From: Pseudomonadota bacterium
GTDB taxonomy: Bacteria; Pseudomonadota; Gammaproteobacteria; Burkholderiales; Rhodocyclaceae
Reading direction: 5' to 3'
Length of the DNA stretch: 64,000 bases
Assembly: GCA_018262095.1 (NCBI GenBank)
Contig: JAGTRW010000018.1
Span: 1 to 64,000, forward strand
Shown here piece by piece: positions 9,636 through 19,235 of this stretch (its first letter is position 1; every line of letters starts with the position of its first letter). Under the pieces are notes generated by a model. That model did no database searches. It worked only from the letters and a program-made list of their open reading frames with translations, and had not been told where the DNA came from. The position numbers and the translations under genes were made by a program.

Positions 9636-11033
9636 TCATGGCCGGCGTCGCGACTGACTTGTCTTGGCATCGGCTATCTGCGTCTTGAGCAGGCTCAAGG
9701 CGATCGCCATTTCGGCCACCGGCGACTCCCAGTCGCCTCGCTTGGGCTGACGGAAGAGGCGAGTTTTTGGATACCAGGGATTGTCGTTGCGCCCACGCAA
9801 CCAGCGCCAATCCGTTTTGAAATACGGCAGCAGAATCCAGCACGGCACGCCCAGGGCGCCGGCCAGATGCGCTATGGCGGTATCGACGGTAATCAGCAGA
9901 TCTAGCTGGCTGAGCAGTGCCGCCGTATCGGAAAAATCATCGATGGCCGGCGCCAGATCGAGTAAAGGAAGCCCGGAAGGAACGCCCGGTAGAAGATCAT
10001 CGCTTTTTTGCAGACTGAAAAATCGCACGCCAGCGACCGACCACAGCGGCGCCAGAACCGCCAGTCCGGGCAGCGAACGGTCGCCATCGTTCAGATGCTG
10101 CGGATTGCCTCGCCAGACGATGCCGACGCGCAGTCCGTCGCCCGCCAACAAAGTGGCTTGGGCGGCGACACGCACTGCGTCCGGCAACAAATACGGAATC
10201 TGCGCCGGAATATTCGTCAGATCCGTTCGCGCATGAAGCGGCAAGCTCAGCAGAAAAGTCCAATAATCGTGGTTTCCGATCGGCGGCTTGAGGTCGGCCA
10301 GCGAGATCACCTCGTCCGCTCCGGCCAGCGTTTCCATCAGCGCCAGCTGACTCGGCCAGCACACCAGCGTCACCCGAGACGCGCCCTGCGCCTTGAGCCA
10401 GGGAAGGTAGCGGCAAAATTGAATGGCATCGCCCAGACCCTGCTCGGGAACGACCAGAATCGACTTCCCCGGCAACGGCTCGCCCTGCCATTGTCGGCAA
10501 CTCGCATTGCTCGGTGTGCCCGGCGTGGCATGAACGAACAGACGCCCCTCGTAAAGCGGCCATCCTTCGGCAAAGCGCTCCTGCATCAACAGCAGCAGAC
10601 CCAGATTCATCCTGGCCGGCTGAAAATCCGGTTCGATCGCCAAAGCCGTACGATAGCAGGCCTCTGCCTCCGGCTCGCGCCCGAGGTCGGCAAGCAAGGC
10701 GCCAAGGTTGGAATGCGCCGCAGCATAATTCGGACTGAGCTGAAGAGCGGTCCGATACAGGGCCTCAGCCTCAGCGCTTCGATCGAGACGCTCAAGCAGA
10801 ATGCCAAGATCGCTGTAGGCATACGCTGTCGATGGCGCCAGCTCGATGACGCGTTGCCAGCAAGTCGCCGCATAGGCGTAATCGGCGAGTTGCGTGGCGC
10901 AGTTGGCGGCAAATTCCCACAGCGCCGGATCATCGCAATACAGCGCCAGCCCCATGCGGGCGATGCGCAAAGCCTCGGGAAAATCCCCCAGCAGCAGCTG
11001 TTTTTCGACCTCGGAAACAAACGGGTTAGCCAT
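9636..11033 (-). CDS. TPR-repeat protein with C-terminal glycosyltransferase (GT-B/GT9-like) domain
   Basis: Serial TPRs (AAAHSNLGALLADLGREPEAEACYRTALAIEPDFQPARMNLG) and VVPEQGLGDAIQFCRYLP ... LDLLITVDTAIAHLAGALGVPCWILLP. Confidence 0.85.
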   Translation of the reverse strand: MANPFVSEVEKQLLLGDFPEALRIARMGLALYCDDPALWEFAANCATQLADYAYAATCWQRVIELAPSTAYAYSDLGILLERLDRSAEAEALYRTALQLSPNYAAAHSNLGALLADLGREPEAEACYRTALAIEPDFQPARMNLGLLLLMQERFAEGWPLYEGRLFVHATPGTPSNASCRQWQGEPLPGKSILVVPEQGLGDAIQFCRYLPWLKAQGASRVTLVCWPSQLALMETLAGADEVISLADLKPPIGNHDYWTFLLSLPLHARTDLTNIPAQIPYLLPDAVRVAAQATLLAGDGLRVGIVWRGNPQHLNDGDRSLPGLAVLAPLWSVAGVRFFSLQKSDDLLPGVPSGLPLLDLAPAIDDFSDTAALLSQLDLLITVDTAIAHLAGALGVPCWILLPYFKTDWRWLRGRNDNPWYPKTRLFRQPKRGDWESPVAEMAIALSLLKTQIADAKTSQSRRRP

Positions 11034-11078
11034 GAAATCTCTTGCCAAACGCCATCATCCAGAGGAAACGCCTCGGCA

Positions 11079-11114
11079 TGACGTTTTTGTCGCGCCGATT
11101 ATAACGTGCCGACG
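11079..11114 (-). promoter_or_regulatory. Promoter-like block upstream of the TPR/glycosyltransferase gene, copy B
   Basis: TGACGTTTTTGTCGCGCCGATTATAACGTGCCGACG; same position and orientation relative to its gene as copy A. Confidence 0.65.
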
Positions 11115-11281
11115 GCCCGCTGGCCGGTAGACGTCCACCGCGCTGATCCGCACTGCGCGCTTGCGCTTTGGTCGTATGCCGCGGTACTGTGGCGACATCC
11201 CCGCATCGCGATGTTTCGGCCATTTCGACATCAGCTCTTCGCTGAATGAAGCACGTCCCGGCAAAGGAAGCGATTTACCCA

Positions 11282-12127
11282 ATGCATCATTGCTACTTCG
11301 ATCCAGACAAGCTGACCGACGCACAGCGGGCCCGCTGGAACCATGCCATCGCCGAATACGACAAGATTCTTAATCGCAATGTCGAGCGTCAAATCGGGCG
11401 AATGTCCGACCATGACAAGAAAAATTTCCTGCTCAGTTTTCCGACTTTCAGCGCCGGCGACGAGTCGATCGAAGAAGACGTCCGACAGGTTTTGCGGCTG
11501 TTCTATGGGATGTCCGGCGGCGCTGAAGGCAACCCCCGGTCGGCGCTGCTGGCCCGCCTGCTCGACGGAAAACCGCCACTGCGCGCGCCCCCGCCGAGTA
11601 CTTTCCACCGTCCGTGGTACGAGGTCATCGAGGATGACGGTCCGTTCGAAGTGATCGTAAGCGACGCGCATTTGTCGTGCGCACCGTCCGATCATGGCGA
11701 GCATGACGCGACCCACAGTCTTTGCATCGATCGCTGTCCGTGGCTGGTGGTGCACATGAACGGCGCGGCGCGCCGGCTCTTCGCGATGCAGCAACGACTC
11801 GACGGCAAGGCGCGCCGGGAGCGCGGCGGCACCGCTTTCGGCTGGACGTCGGCACTGCTGAGCGACGTGCTCGCCGCCTACCGGGACGGTCCCGAGTTCA
11901 TCGTGCGCCACGAAGAATGGCCGCCCTATCGTTTGGGGCTGCGCCGGCGTGAATCGATCGGTCATCCGGACCTGGTCATCCAGGACGCAACAGCGGAGTC
12001 ATTGCGGCGCACCGAAACGGTTTTTGACACGCAAGCCTTGCGCCTTGGTCACCGTGTGCTGGGTACCGAGGACGGCACCAAGCTGCGCTACGAATGGCAA
12101 GGCTGGCTGCTCGAGAAGACGCAGTAA
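11282..12127 (+). CDS. Conserved hypothetical protein
   Basis: Good codon bias from MHHCYFDPDKLTDAQRARWNHAIAEYDK; no recognised domain. Confidence 0.65.
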   Translation: MHHCYFDPDKLTDAQRARWNHAIAEYDKILNRNVERQIGRMSDHDKKNFLLSFPTFSAGDESIEEDVRQVLRLFYGMSGGAEGNPRSALLARLLDGKPPLRAPPPSTFHRPWYEVIEDDGPFEVIVSDAHLSCAPSDHGEHDATHSLCIDRCPWLVVHMNGAARRLFAMQQRLDGKARRERGGTAFGWTSALLSDVLAAYRDGPEFIVRHEEWPPYRLGLRRRESIGHPDLVIQDATAESLRRTETVFDTQALRLGHRVLGTEDGTKLRYEWQGWLLEKTQ

Positions 12128-12172
12128 AGGCGTCTTCGACCTGGCTCGCCGGGCTGCTCCGAATTCAAAGAC

Positions 12173-12634
12173 TCAAACGTCGATGACGTGGCTTTCCTTG
12201 GTTTCTTCCATCACCACATAGCTGCGCGATTCGATCGCCATCGGTAGCTTGAGCAGGATGCGGCCGAGCAGACTGCGGTAATCGCGCATGTCGGGAATGC
12301 GCGCCTTGATCAGGTAATCGAACTCGCCGGCGACCAGATGGCACTCGAGAATCTCGGGAACGAAGGCCAGTTCGCGCTTGACCGAATCGAAGATCTCGGA
12401 GGACTTCTTGGACAACCTCAGTTCGACGAAAACCAGGATGCGCAGGCCGAGGCTCTGCGGATTGAGATGCGCGTAGTAGCCGGTGATCACGTTTTCACGC
12501 TCGAGCCGCTTGACGCGTTCGCTGACCGGCGTCGCCGACAGGCCAACGCGCGCGGCCAGTTCGGTGATCGAAATTCGCGCCTCGCGCTGCAAAATCGCGA
12601 GAATCTTGCGGTCGGTTTTGTCCAACTCAATCAT
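12173..12634 (-). CDS. Lrp/AsnC family transcriptional regulator
   Basis: LDKTDRKILAILQREARISITELAARVGLSATPVSERVKRLE HTH; divergent from ald. Confidence 0.93.
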   Translation of the reverse strand: MIELDKTDRKILAILQREARISITELAARVGLSATPVSERVKRLERENVITGYYAHLNPQSLGLRILVFVELRLSKKSSEIFDSVKRELAFVPEILECHLVAGEFDYLIKARIPDMRDYRSLLGRILLKLPMAIESRSYVVMEETKESHVIDV

Positions 12635-12832
12635 TTCACTGCTCGGATCGAAATACCGACGAAATTATAGCGACATTCTCTTCAATTGATCTAAAAGCAA
12701 GTCACTTTCACTACATAGTGCTCAATATACTTCACCAAACCGCCAACGTGGTCTGGGTCGCTCGGGACCGATCGAGCCGTCCTGGCAGCAAGCCGGTCCC
12801 GTGCAGTCCTTAATCCCATTTTGGAGCATGCC

Positions 12833-13945
12833 ATGTTTGTCGGAATCCCGAAGGAAATCAAGAATCACGAGTACCGCGTCGGACTGACCCCCGCTTCGGT
12901 GCGTGAATTGGCCGAACACGGTCACACCGTTCTCGTCGAAAAATCGGCTGGAATGGGAATCGGGGCGAGCGACGACGACTATCGCACGGCCGGCGCAACC
13001 ATCGTCGCCAGCGCCCAGGAGGTCTTCGCCAAAGCCGAATTGGTGATCAAGGTCAAGGAGCCGCAGGCGGCCGAGCGCGCGATGCTGCGCGCCGATCAGG
13101 TGCTGTTCACCTACCTGCATCTGGCCCCCGATCCAGAGCAGACGCGCGATCTGTTGGCCAGTGGCGCGACCTGTATCGCCTATGAAACGGTGACCGCGGC
13201 CGACGGCAGCCTGCCGCTGCTGGCGCCGATGTCCGAGGTCGCCGGGCGAATGAGCATTCAAGCCGGCGCACATTGCCTGGAAAAGGCCGTCGGCGGGCGC
13301 GGCATACTGCTGCCGGGCGTTCCGGGCGTCGAACCGGGCAAAGTGGTGATCCTCGGCGGTGGCATCGTCGGCAGCAACGCCGCGCTGGTCGCCGTTGGCA
13401 TGGGCGCCGACGTCACCGTGCTCGATCGCAGCCCGGCGGTATTGCGTCGGCTGACGGTGCAGTTCGGCACCCGCGTCAAGACGCTGCACGCCAACCGCGA
13501 TTCGGTCGAAGCCGCGGTACGCGACGCCGACCTGGTGATCGGCGCCGTACTGGTTCCCGGCGCGGCAGCGCCGAAGCTGGTGACCCGCGCCATGCTGTCC
13601 ACCATGAAACCCGGCGCAGTGATCGTCGATGTGGCGATCGACCAGGGCGGCTGCTTCGAAACCTCGGAAGCGACGACGCACGACGATCCGACCTACGTCG
13701 TCGATAGAGTCGTGCATTACTGCGTGGCCAATATGCCTGGCGCCGTCGCGCGTACCTCGACCTACGCGCTCAACGCGGCGACGCTGCCGTTCGCGCTGGC
13801 GCTCGCCGACAAGGGCTGGCGCGCGGCGCTGCGCGACGACGTACACCTGCGCCAGGGCCTCAACATCTGCGCCGGCAAGCTGACCTACCAGCACGTCGCC
13901 GAGGCGCTGAACCTGCCTTACACGCCGGTCGACGCGCTGCTGTAG
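12833..13945 (+). CDS. ald: Alanine dehydrogenase
   Basis: [56 protein letters not shown]. Confidence 0.95.
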   Translation: MFVGIPKEIKNHEYRVGLTPASVRELAEHGHTVLVEKSAGMGIGASDDDYRTAGATIVASAQEVFAKAELVIKVKEPQAAERAMLRADQVLFTYLHLAPDPEQTRDLLASGATCIAYETVTAADGSLPLLAPMSEVAGRMSIQAGAHCLEKAVGGRGILLPGVPGVEPGKVVILGGGIVGSNAALVAVGMGADVTVLDRSPAVLRRLTVQFGTRVKTLHANRDSVEAAVRDADLVIGAVLVPGAAAPKLVTRAMLSTMKPGAVIVDVAIDQGGCFETSEATTHDDPTYVVDRVVHYCVANMPGAVARTSTYALNAATLPFALALADKGWRAALRDDVHLRQGLNICAGKLTYQHVAEALNLPYTPVDALL

Positions 13946-14032
13946 CGAACGCCCTCGGCGCCGCCACACGGCCAAGAGCTGATCGAACACGCTAGCGCAG
14001 GTGGAATCCGGACTCCGAACAGCGCGTTCGAA

Positions 14033-15211
14033 TCAAGGGGAGTCCGTGCGGCTCCACGACTTGAGCTTCCAGCCGGCACGGGTGCTGCACGCGACGGTGG
14101 CGCCGACCGCCCAGAAAACGCTGGCGACGCCGATGGTCGCGCCGACCGCGCCGAAGACCATCGGCATCAGCACGCTCGAGACGTTGATCGACATCAGGCG
14201 CAGGCCGAGCGCCTCACCCTGGCGGTGCGGCGGCGTGATCAGATGCAGCGCGCTCATCACCATCGGCTGCACCGAGCCGAGCGAGAAGCCCAGCAGTACC
14301 GAGCACAAGCCCATCGCCAGCGGCGAACGCAGCAGCGGATAGACGCTGAAAATGAGCGCGGCCGCGACCATCGCGGCGGTAATCACCGCCCACTCCTGCA
14401 GGCGCGCCGCCAGCATCGGCATCACCAGACGAACGGCGGTGGCGGCGATGGCGAAGGCGCCGAGGATGGTACCGATCGCCGAGGCGCTCAATCCGCGTTC
14501 GTAACCGAGTACCGGCAAAACGAAAGTATGCACGTCCCAGCACGAGGTCAGCACCCAGTTGATCAGCAGCAGATGCCGCATGCGCGGGTCGGCGAGCAGG
14601 TCCCAGGAACGGTCGCTCGAATCGCCGGCGGGTTCCGCCCGCTGCTGCGGAATCTCGGGCGTATTGCGCACCAGCAGCCACGAGCACAGCGCGAGCAGCG
14701 CCATCAGCGCGAAAGCGGCGCGAAAACCGAAGTGGTCGATCATCAGACCGGCAAAGAAGGGGCCGACGAAGTTGGCGATCGCCGGCGCGATCGCCAACCA
14801 GCTGAAGACCTGCTTGAGTTGCGTCGGGTCGTTCGCCAATCGCCCCGCATGCCGTTGCAGCGTGATCACCACGGCGCCGGTCGCGCCGCCGGTGAGCAGC
14901 GCCGTGACGCAGAGCACTGGGAAAACCGGCCAGACCGCGACCAGAGCGGCACCGAGCACGCAAAATCCCATGCCGATGCCGACCAGGCGCTTGAGGCTGT
15001 GACGGTCGGCATAGCGCCCGGCGGGGATGGCCAGGAACAACTGAATGAAGGCGAACAGCGCCAGCAGCACGCCGACCGCCGCCGCGCTATAGCCCTGGCG
15101 CAGGGACAGCAGCGGCGCCGCCATGCGAATCCCGGCCATGCACCCATTGATGCAGACCTGGACGCCGATCAGGCAGAGCAGCGTCCGGTTCAAGCGAATA
15201 TCGGTCTTCAT
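14033..15211 (-). CDS. MFS transporter
   Basis: 12-TM pattern, AIPAGRYADRHSLKRLVGIGM motif. Confidence 0.88.
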   Translation of the reverse strand: MKTDIRLNRTLLCLIGVQVCINGCMAGIRMAAPLLSLRQGYSAAAVGVLLALFAFIQLFLAIPAGRYADRHSLKRLVGIGMGFCVLGAALVAVWPVFPVLCVTALLTGGATGAVVITLQRHAGRLANDPTQLKQVFSWLAIAPAIANFVGPFFAGLMIDHFGFRAAFALMALLALCSWLLVRNTPEIPQQRAEPAGDSSDRSWDLLADPRMRHLLLINWVLTSCWDVHTFVLPVLGYERGLSASAIGTILGAFAIAATAVRLVMPMLAARLQEWAVITAAMVAAALIFSVYPLLRSPLAMGLCSVLLGFSLGSVQPMVMSALHLITPPHRQGEALGLRLMSINVSSVLMPMVFGAVGATIGVASVFWAVGATVACSTRAGWKLKSWSRTDSP

Positions 15212-15371
15212 TTTTATTTTTTCGATGATGCGCTGCGGCGTTGCGCAAGCGCAGACAGCGTCCTGCCCCGCGCAGACCGACACTATATACGAATGAGCGG
15301 CCCGAGACTTGAAAGCACACCAAGACGGCAGCGAATTTGCGCCACGGGTTCCCTTGGCGTAGACTCGCCGG

Positions 15372-15935
15372 ATGACATCGATACAGCACGGTCCGGCCGC
15401 TCGGTCGGGCGCAGAATATTTGGCAGGCAACGGCCGCGCCAACACCCAACTGGCTAGCCCCGAGTTCAACAACGCCCGGCGTGCCCTAGCCAGTTTTTGC
15501 AGACCGGAAAACCTGGCAGCCCTGCGTCAACGAATGGCGGCAGAAGGCCTCTACGAACAGGCGTGGCAATCCGCATCGCGCCTGCTCGGCATCACCTGGG
15601 ATGACGCGCCTGCCTACGTCAATATCGAGGTTAAAGGTGAGCTTGGTTTTTTGGTCGAGCGCCGAGTCTGGCAAAGCGCCGTCTTCGCCACTTTTGTCAA
15701 GTGCAATATCAACCCGACCTTCAGGCGTGGTGCGGTCGTTGAGTGGTGCCGGGCCGCTTTGGGCAGACGCACCGATTTTGCGATACTTCAGGAGTCAAAA
15801 CACCTGCTGCCGCGCGAAGAAAACAAGTCGCTGCCCTGGGCCCCCCGGGCAGTCCGCGCCTACCTGCGGGCGTTGGTCAAATTGGGCTTTCTTGCCGCGC
15901 GTGGCGGCGGTCACTACGAGATCTTGCGCCGCTGA
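15372..15935 (+). CDS. Hypothetical protein with possible winged-helix-like C-terminus
   Basis: 187 aa ORF, no recognised domain. Confidence 0.5.
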   Translation: MTSIQHGPAARSGAEYLAGNGRANTQLASPEFNNARRALASFCRPENLAALRQRMAAEGLYEQAWQSASRLLGITWDDAPAYVNIEVKGELGFLVERRVWQSAVFATFVKCNINPTFRRGAVVEWCRAALGRRTDFAILQESKHLLPREENKSLPWAPRAVRAYLRALVKLGFLAARGGGHYEILRR

Positions 15936-16070
15936 ATTGGAGCGGGGACTGCCGGTAGCCCCCTGACCTTGGCCGCATTGCAGCTGACTTTCGCCACGTC
16001 GTAGCGGCGATCAAGCTACGACAGTCGCCTATTGAGTTCGTCACCCGCCCTCGTGCGCCGCAAATGAAAC

Positions 16071-16102
16071 AAAAAAAATCCCAAGCCGTTAGGCTCGGGA
16101 TT
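16071..16102 (-). terminator. Rho-independent terminator downstream of the tRNA-Leu pair
   Basis: Minus strand AATCCCGAGCCTAACGGCTTGGGATT followed by a T run. Confidence 0.75.
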
Positions 16103-16252
16103 AAAGATCTCATCGTTGCGATGGATCAAGGAGGGGTCAAACATTGCCAGCGGGGGACGCTGAAGCAACGGGCGAGCACGAACACTACGCCCAAGGCGCC
16201 TCTTGCAAGACGAAAAACAGAGGGGATCTGAGTAGCAGATTTCCCGTTTAGC

Positions 16253-16337
16253 TGGTGCCGACGATGAGACTCGAACTCATACGACCGAAGTCACTACCCC
16301 CTCAAGATAGCGTGTCTACCAATTTCACCACGTCGGC
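16253..16337 (-). tRNA. tRNA-Leu (GAG)
   Basis: GCCGACGTGGTGAAATTGGTAGACACGCTATCTTGAGGGGGTAGTG...GGTTCGAGTCTCATCGTCGGCACCA-type cloverleaf, loop TTGAGGG. Confidence 0.95.
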
Positions 16338-16361
16338 TAAGAACTACGGGCTGCTCTGCGA

Positions 16362-16449
16362 TGGTGCCCAGGAGAAGACTCGAACTTCCACAGTGTTGCC
16401 ACCACCAGGACCTGAACCTGGCGCGTCTACCAATTTCGCCACCTGGGCA
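16362..16449 (-). tRNA. tRNA-Leu (CAG)
   Basis: TGCCCAGGTGGCGAAATTGGTAGACGCGCCAGGTTCAGGTCCTGGTGG...CTGGGCACCA, loop TTCAGGT. Confidence 0.95.
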
Positions 16450-16571
16450 TCGCAAGAGGGCGCGATTCTAGCGACATTTTTCGATTGTCGCAAAAGAATA
16501 TTAATTCCACGCGATGTCCGAGAGCGAAAACCTTGCCCAAAAATCGGCCAAAAAGGCTCTGCGACAGCAGT

Positions 16572-17489
16572 CTAGGCCAGGTATTTCCTGAAGTGCGCCA
16601 GCGTCCGTTGCCACGAGAGCTTGGCCGCGTCGTCGTTGTAGCGCGGCGTTGAGTTGTTGTGAAAACCGTGCTGCGTGCCGGGGTAGACGTACACCTGATA
16701 GTCGACGCCAGCCGCCTTGAGCGCGGCCTCGAAAGCCGGATAGGTCTTGTTGATCTGCTCGTCCTTTTCAGCCAAATGACACAGCAACGCCGCCTTGATT
16801 TTGCCGACGCTGGCGGTGTCCGCGGCGACGCCATAGCAGGGAACTCCCGCGATCATCGCGTCACCCAGCGCCGCGGCCAGGTAATTGACCACCCCGCCGC
16901 CATAGCAAAAACCGGTTACGCCGAGTTTGCCGGTCGACAGCGGGTGACTCTTGATGAAGCGCGCGCTGTTGAGCAGATCGATGCGCAGCTTGGCTTGATC
17001 GAGGCCGGCCTGCAAGGTGCGGCCGTCGTCGTCGTTGCCCGGATAGCCGCCGACCGGGAACAGACCGTCGGGGGCAAGCACAAGGAATCCCTCGCTGGCC
17101 AGGCGCCGGGCCACGTCTTCAATATAGGGATTGAGTCCACGATTCTCATGCACCACGAGGACGGCCGCAAACGGCCCGGCGCCGGCCGGTTGCACGAGAT
17201 AGCCACGCATCGTTCCCGAGTTGCCACCGGGCGAAGGATAGCCAACATACGACGCCTTGATGCGCGCATCGGCCGACGAAATCGTTTGTGCTTGCGCATA
17301 ACGCGGCAACAGTGCCTGCGCCATACCCAATCCGCCGACCACCGCCAAAGCCGCCGCGCGCGCCAGGAACTCGCGCCGGTCGATACGACCGTGACAGTAC
17401 TCGTCGTAGAGATCGAACACTTGCTGGTCGATTTCCAATTGCGTGATACCGCGATCCGGCGTCGTCGCGGCCACTTGCGCGTTGCCCAT
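16572..17489 (-). CDS. Dienelactone hydrolase family protein, Tat-exported
   Basis: DRREFLARAAALAVVGGLG twin-arginine-like region; VLVVHENRGLNPYIEDVARRLA, GVTGFCYGGGVV. Confidence 0.9.
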   Translation of the reverse strand: MGNAQVAATTPDRGITQLEIDQQVFDLYDEYCHGRIDRREFLARAAALAVVGGLGMAQALLPRYAQAQTISSADARIKASYVGYPSPGGNSGTMRGYLVQPAGAGPFAAVLVVHENRGLNPYIEDVARRLASEGFLVLAPDGLFPVGGYPGNDDDGRTLQAGLDQAKLRIDLLNSARFIKSHPLSTGKLGVTGFCYGGGVVNYLAAALGDAMIAGVPCYGVAADTASVGKIKAALLCHLAEKDEQINKTYPAFEAALKAAGVDYQVYVYPGTQHGFHNNSTPRYNDDAAKLSWQRTLAHFRKYLA

Positions 17490-17772
17490 GTTTTGGCTCC
17501 CTGAGTAAGCTGAATGCTGAGTCAGCGTCAGTTGAGATGCTCTGGTCAGATTCTCCAGGCGTATTGCCCGTTCTCGGCTCAAGGACCATTGACCGCCACA
17601 GCGCTTCGCCAGTTCCCCGCACCCCGGTACGCTTTCTTTCGCGTCAAGAAGACCTTGCTGCGCAAACGTCCGGCGGCACCTGTTTTGCAGTCGCAGCGCG
17701 AATCAGGCAAAGACGGCGCGCTCCCAGCCATGGTTGATGCGGGCGCTTGCCAACTTCATTCTGGACGGGCAC

Positions 17773-17808
17773 AAAAAAAGGGCCCGCGCAGTTGCAGGGC
17801 CCTTTTTT
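17773..17808 (-). terminator. Bidirectional rho-independent terminator downstream of amtB
   Basis: AAAAAAAGGGCCCGCGCAGTTGCAGGGCCCTTTTTT. Confidence 0.85.
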
Positions 17809-17856
17809 CGATTTCGCGCAAGTCCGACAGACTTTACTGCTTGCGATCGAATCAGC

Positions 17857-19059
17857 TTACCAGTTCGGTTCGCGTTCAGGAGTCGCCGTGATTCGATGGA
17901 TTGAAAGGTCAGCGCCATCGAATTCTTGCTCGCGGTCGAGGCGCAAGCCAAAGGTCGCCTTGAGCAGGCCATAGACCATCGCACTGCCGGTCAGCGCGAC
18001 CGCGATTGCCAAGCCGGTCATGATCAGCTGCGGCATGAAGGCGATGCCGCCAGCGCCGCCCAGCGCCTTCTGCCCGAAGATACCGGCGGCGATGCCACCC
18101 CAAGCGCCGCACAGTCCGTGCAAGGGCCAGACACCGAGCACGTCGTCGATCTTCCAGCGATTCTGCGTCAGCGTGAACATCATCACGAACAAGGCACCGG
18201 CGACGCCGCCGACGACCAGTGCGCCCATCGGATGCATCACGTCGGAACCGGCGCAGACAGCGACCAGCCCAGCGAGCGGGCCGTTATGCACGAAGCCCGG
18301 GTCGTTCTTGCCGAGCACCAGCGCGACTAGCGTCCCGCCGACCATGGCCATCAGCGAGTTGATCGCGACCAGGCCGGAAATCTTGTCGAGTGTTTGCGCG
18401 CTCATGACGTTGAAGCCGAACCAGCCGACGGTCAGAATCCACGCGCCGAGCGCCAGGAAGGGAATCGACGACGGCGGGTGCGCCGAGATCCGCCCTTCCT
18501 TGGTGTAGCGTCCGTGCCGCGCACCGAGCAACAGCACGGCGGGCAGCGCGATCCAGCCACCCATCGCATGCACCACCACCGAGCCGGCAAAGTCGTGGAA
18601 CTCTTCGCCAAAAGTCGCCTGCAGCCAGGCCTGGATGCCGAAGGCGTGATTCCAGGCGATCCCCTCGAAGAAGGGGTAGATGAAGCCGACGATCAGGAAG
18701 GTCGCGATCAGTTGCGGGTTGAACCTGGCGCGCTCGGCGATGCCACCCGAGATGATCGCCGGAATCGCCGCCGCAAAGGTCAATAGGAAAAAGAAGCGGG
18801 TCAGCTCGTAGCCGTTGCGCTGCATCAGGACTTCGGCGCCCGAGAAAAAATTGACGCCGTAGGCGATCGAGAAGCCGACAAAGAAATAAGCGAGGGTCGA
18901 CACCGAGAAGTCGACGAGGATCTTGACCAGCGCGTTGACCTGATTTTTCTTGCGCACTGTCCCCAGTTCGAGAAAGGCGAAACCCGAATGCATGGCGAGC
19001 ACCATGATGCCGCCCAGCAGAATGAATAATACGTCACTACCCGATTTGAGCGCTTCCAT
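17857..19059 (-). CDS. amtB: Ammonium transporter
   Basis: FEGIAWNHAFGIQAWLQA..DFAGSVVVHAMGGWIALPAVLLLG, MHPMGALVVGGVAGAL. Confidence 0.94.
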   Translation of the reverse strand: MEALKSGSDVLFILLGGIMVLAMHSGFAFLELGTVRKKNQVNALVKILVDFSVSTLAYFFVGFSIAYGVNFFSGAEVLMQRNGYELTRFFFLLTFAAAIPAIISGGIAERARFNPQLIATFLIVGFIYPFFEGIAWNHAFGIQAWLQATFGEEFHDFAGSVVVHAMGGWIALPAVLLLGARHGRYTKEGRISAHPPSSIPFLALGAWILTVGWFGFNVMSAQTLDKISGLVAINSLMAMVGGTLVALVLGKNDPGFVHNGPLAGLVAVCAGSDVMHPMGALVVGGVAGALFVMMFTLTQNRWKIDDVLGVWPLHGLCGAWGGIAAGIFGQKALGGAGGIAFMPQLIMTGLAIAVALTGSAMVYGLLKATFGLRLDREQEFDGADLSIHRITATPEREPNW

Positions 19060-19090
19060 GTGGACTCCCGAAAAACGATCCGGGCACGTA

Positions 19091-19106
19091 TGCAAGCTTC
19101 GTTCCA
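19091..19106 (-). promoter_or_regulatory. Sigma-54 promoter of amtB
   Basis: Minus strand TGGAACGAAGCTTGCA (GG-N10-GC). Confidence 0.75.
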
Positions 19107-19159
19107 CCAGACAGCACGCTATTTATTCAAAGACTTAGGGATCACCACCCGAGCCCGCC

Positions 19160-19205
19160 GCACCAATCAGGCGCACTTGGCCCAGTTTGAGCACCACAAT
19201 GGAAC
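19160..19205. promoter_or_regulatory. Two NtrC-like enhancer sites upstream of amtB
   Basis: GCACC-AATCA-GGCGC (19160-19174) and GCACC-ACAAT-GGAAC (19191-19205), centres 31 bp apart. Confidence 0.55.
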
Positions 19206-19235
19206 GCGCTTGATGAACCCGCCTTCGCTGCCTCG

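Noticed and set aside
16255-16575. 106 aa ORF over the tRNA pair
   Set aside because: Antisense of two tRNA-Leu genes; known type of false CDS.
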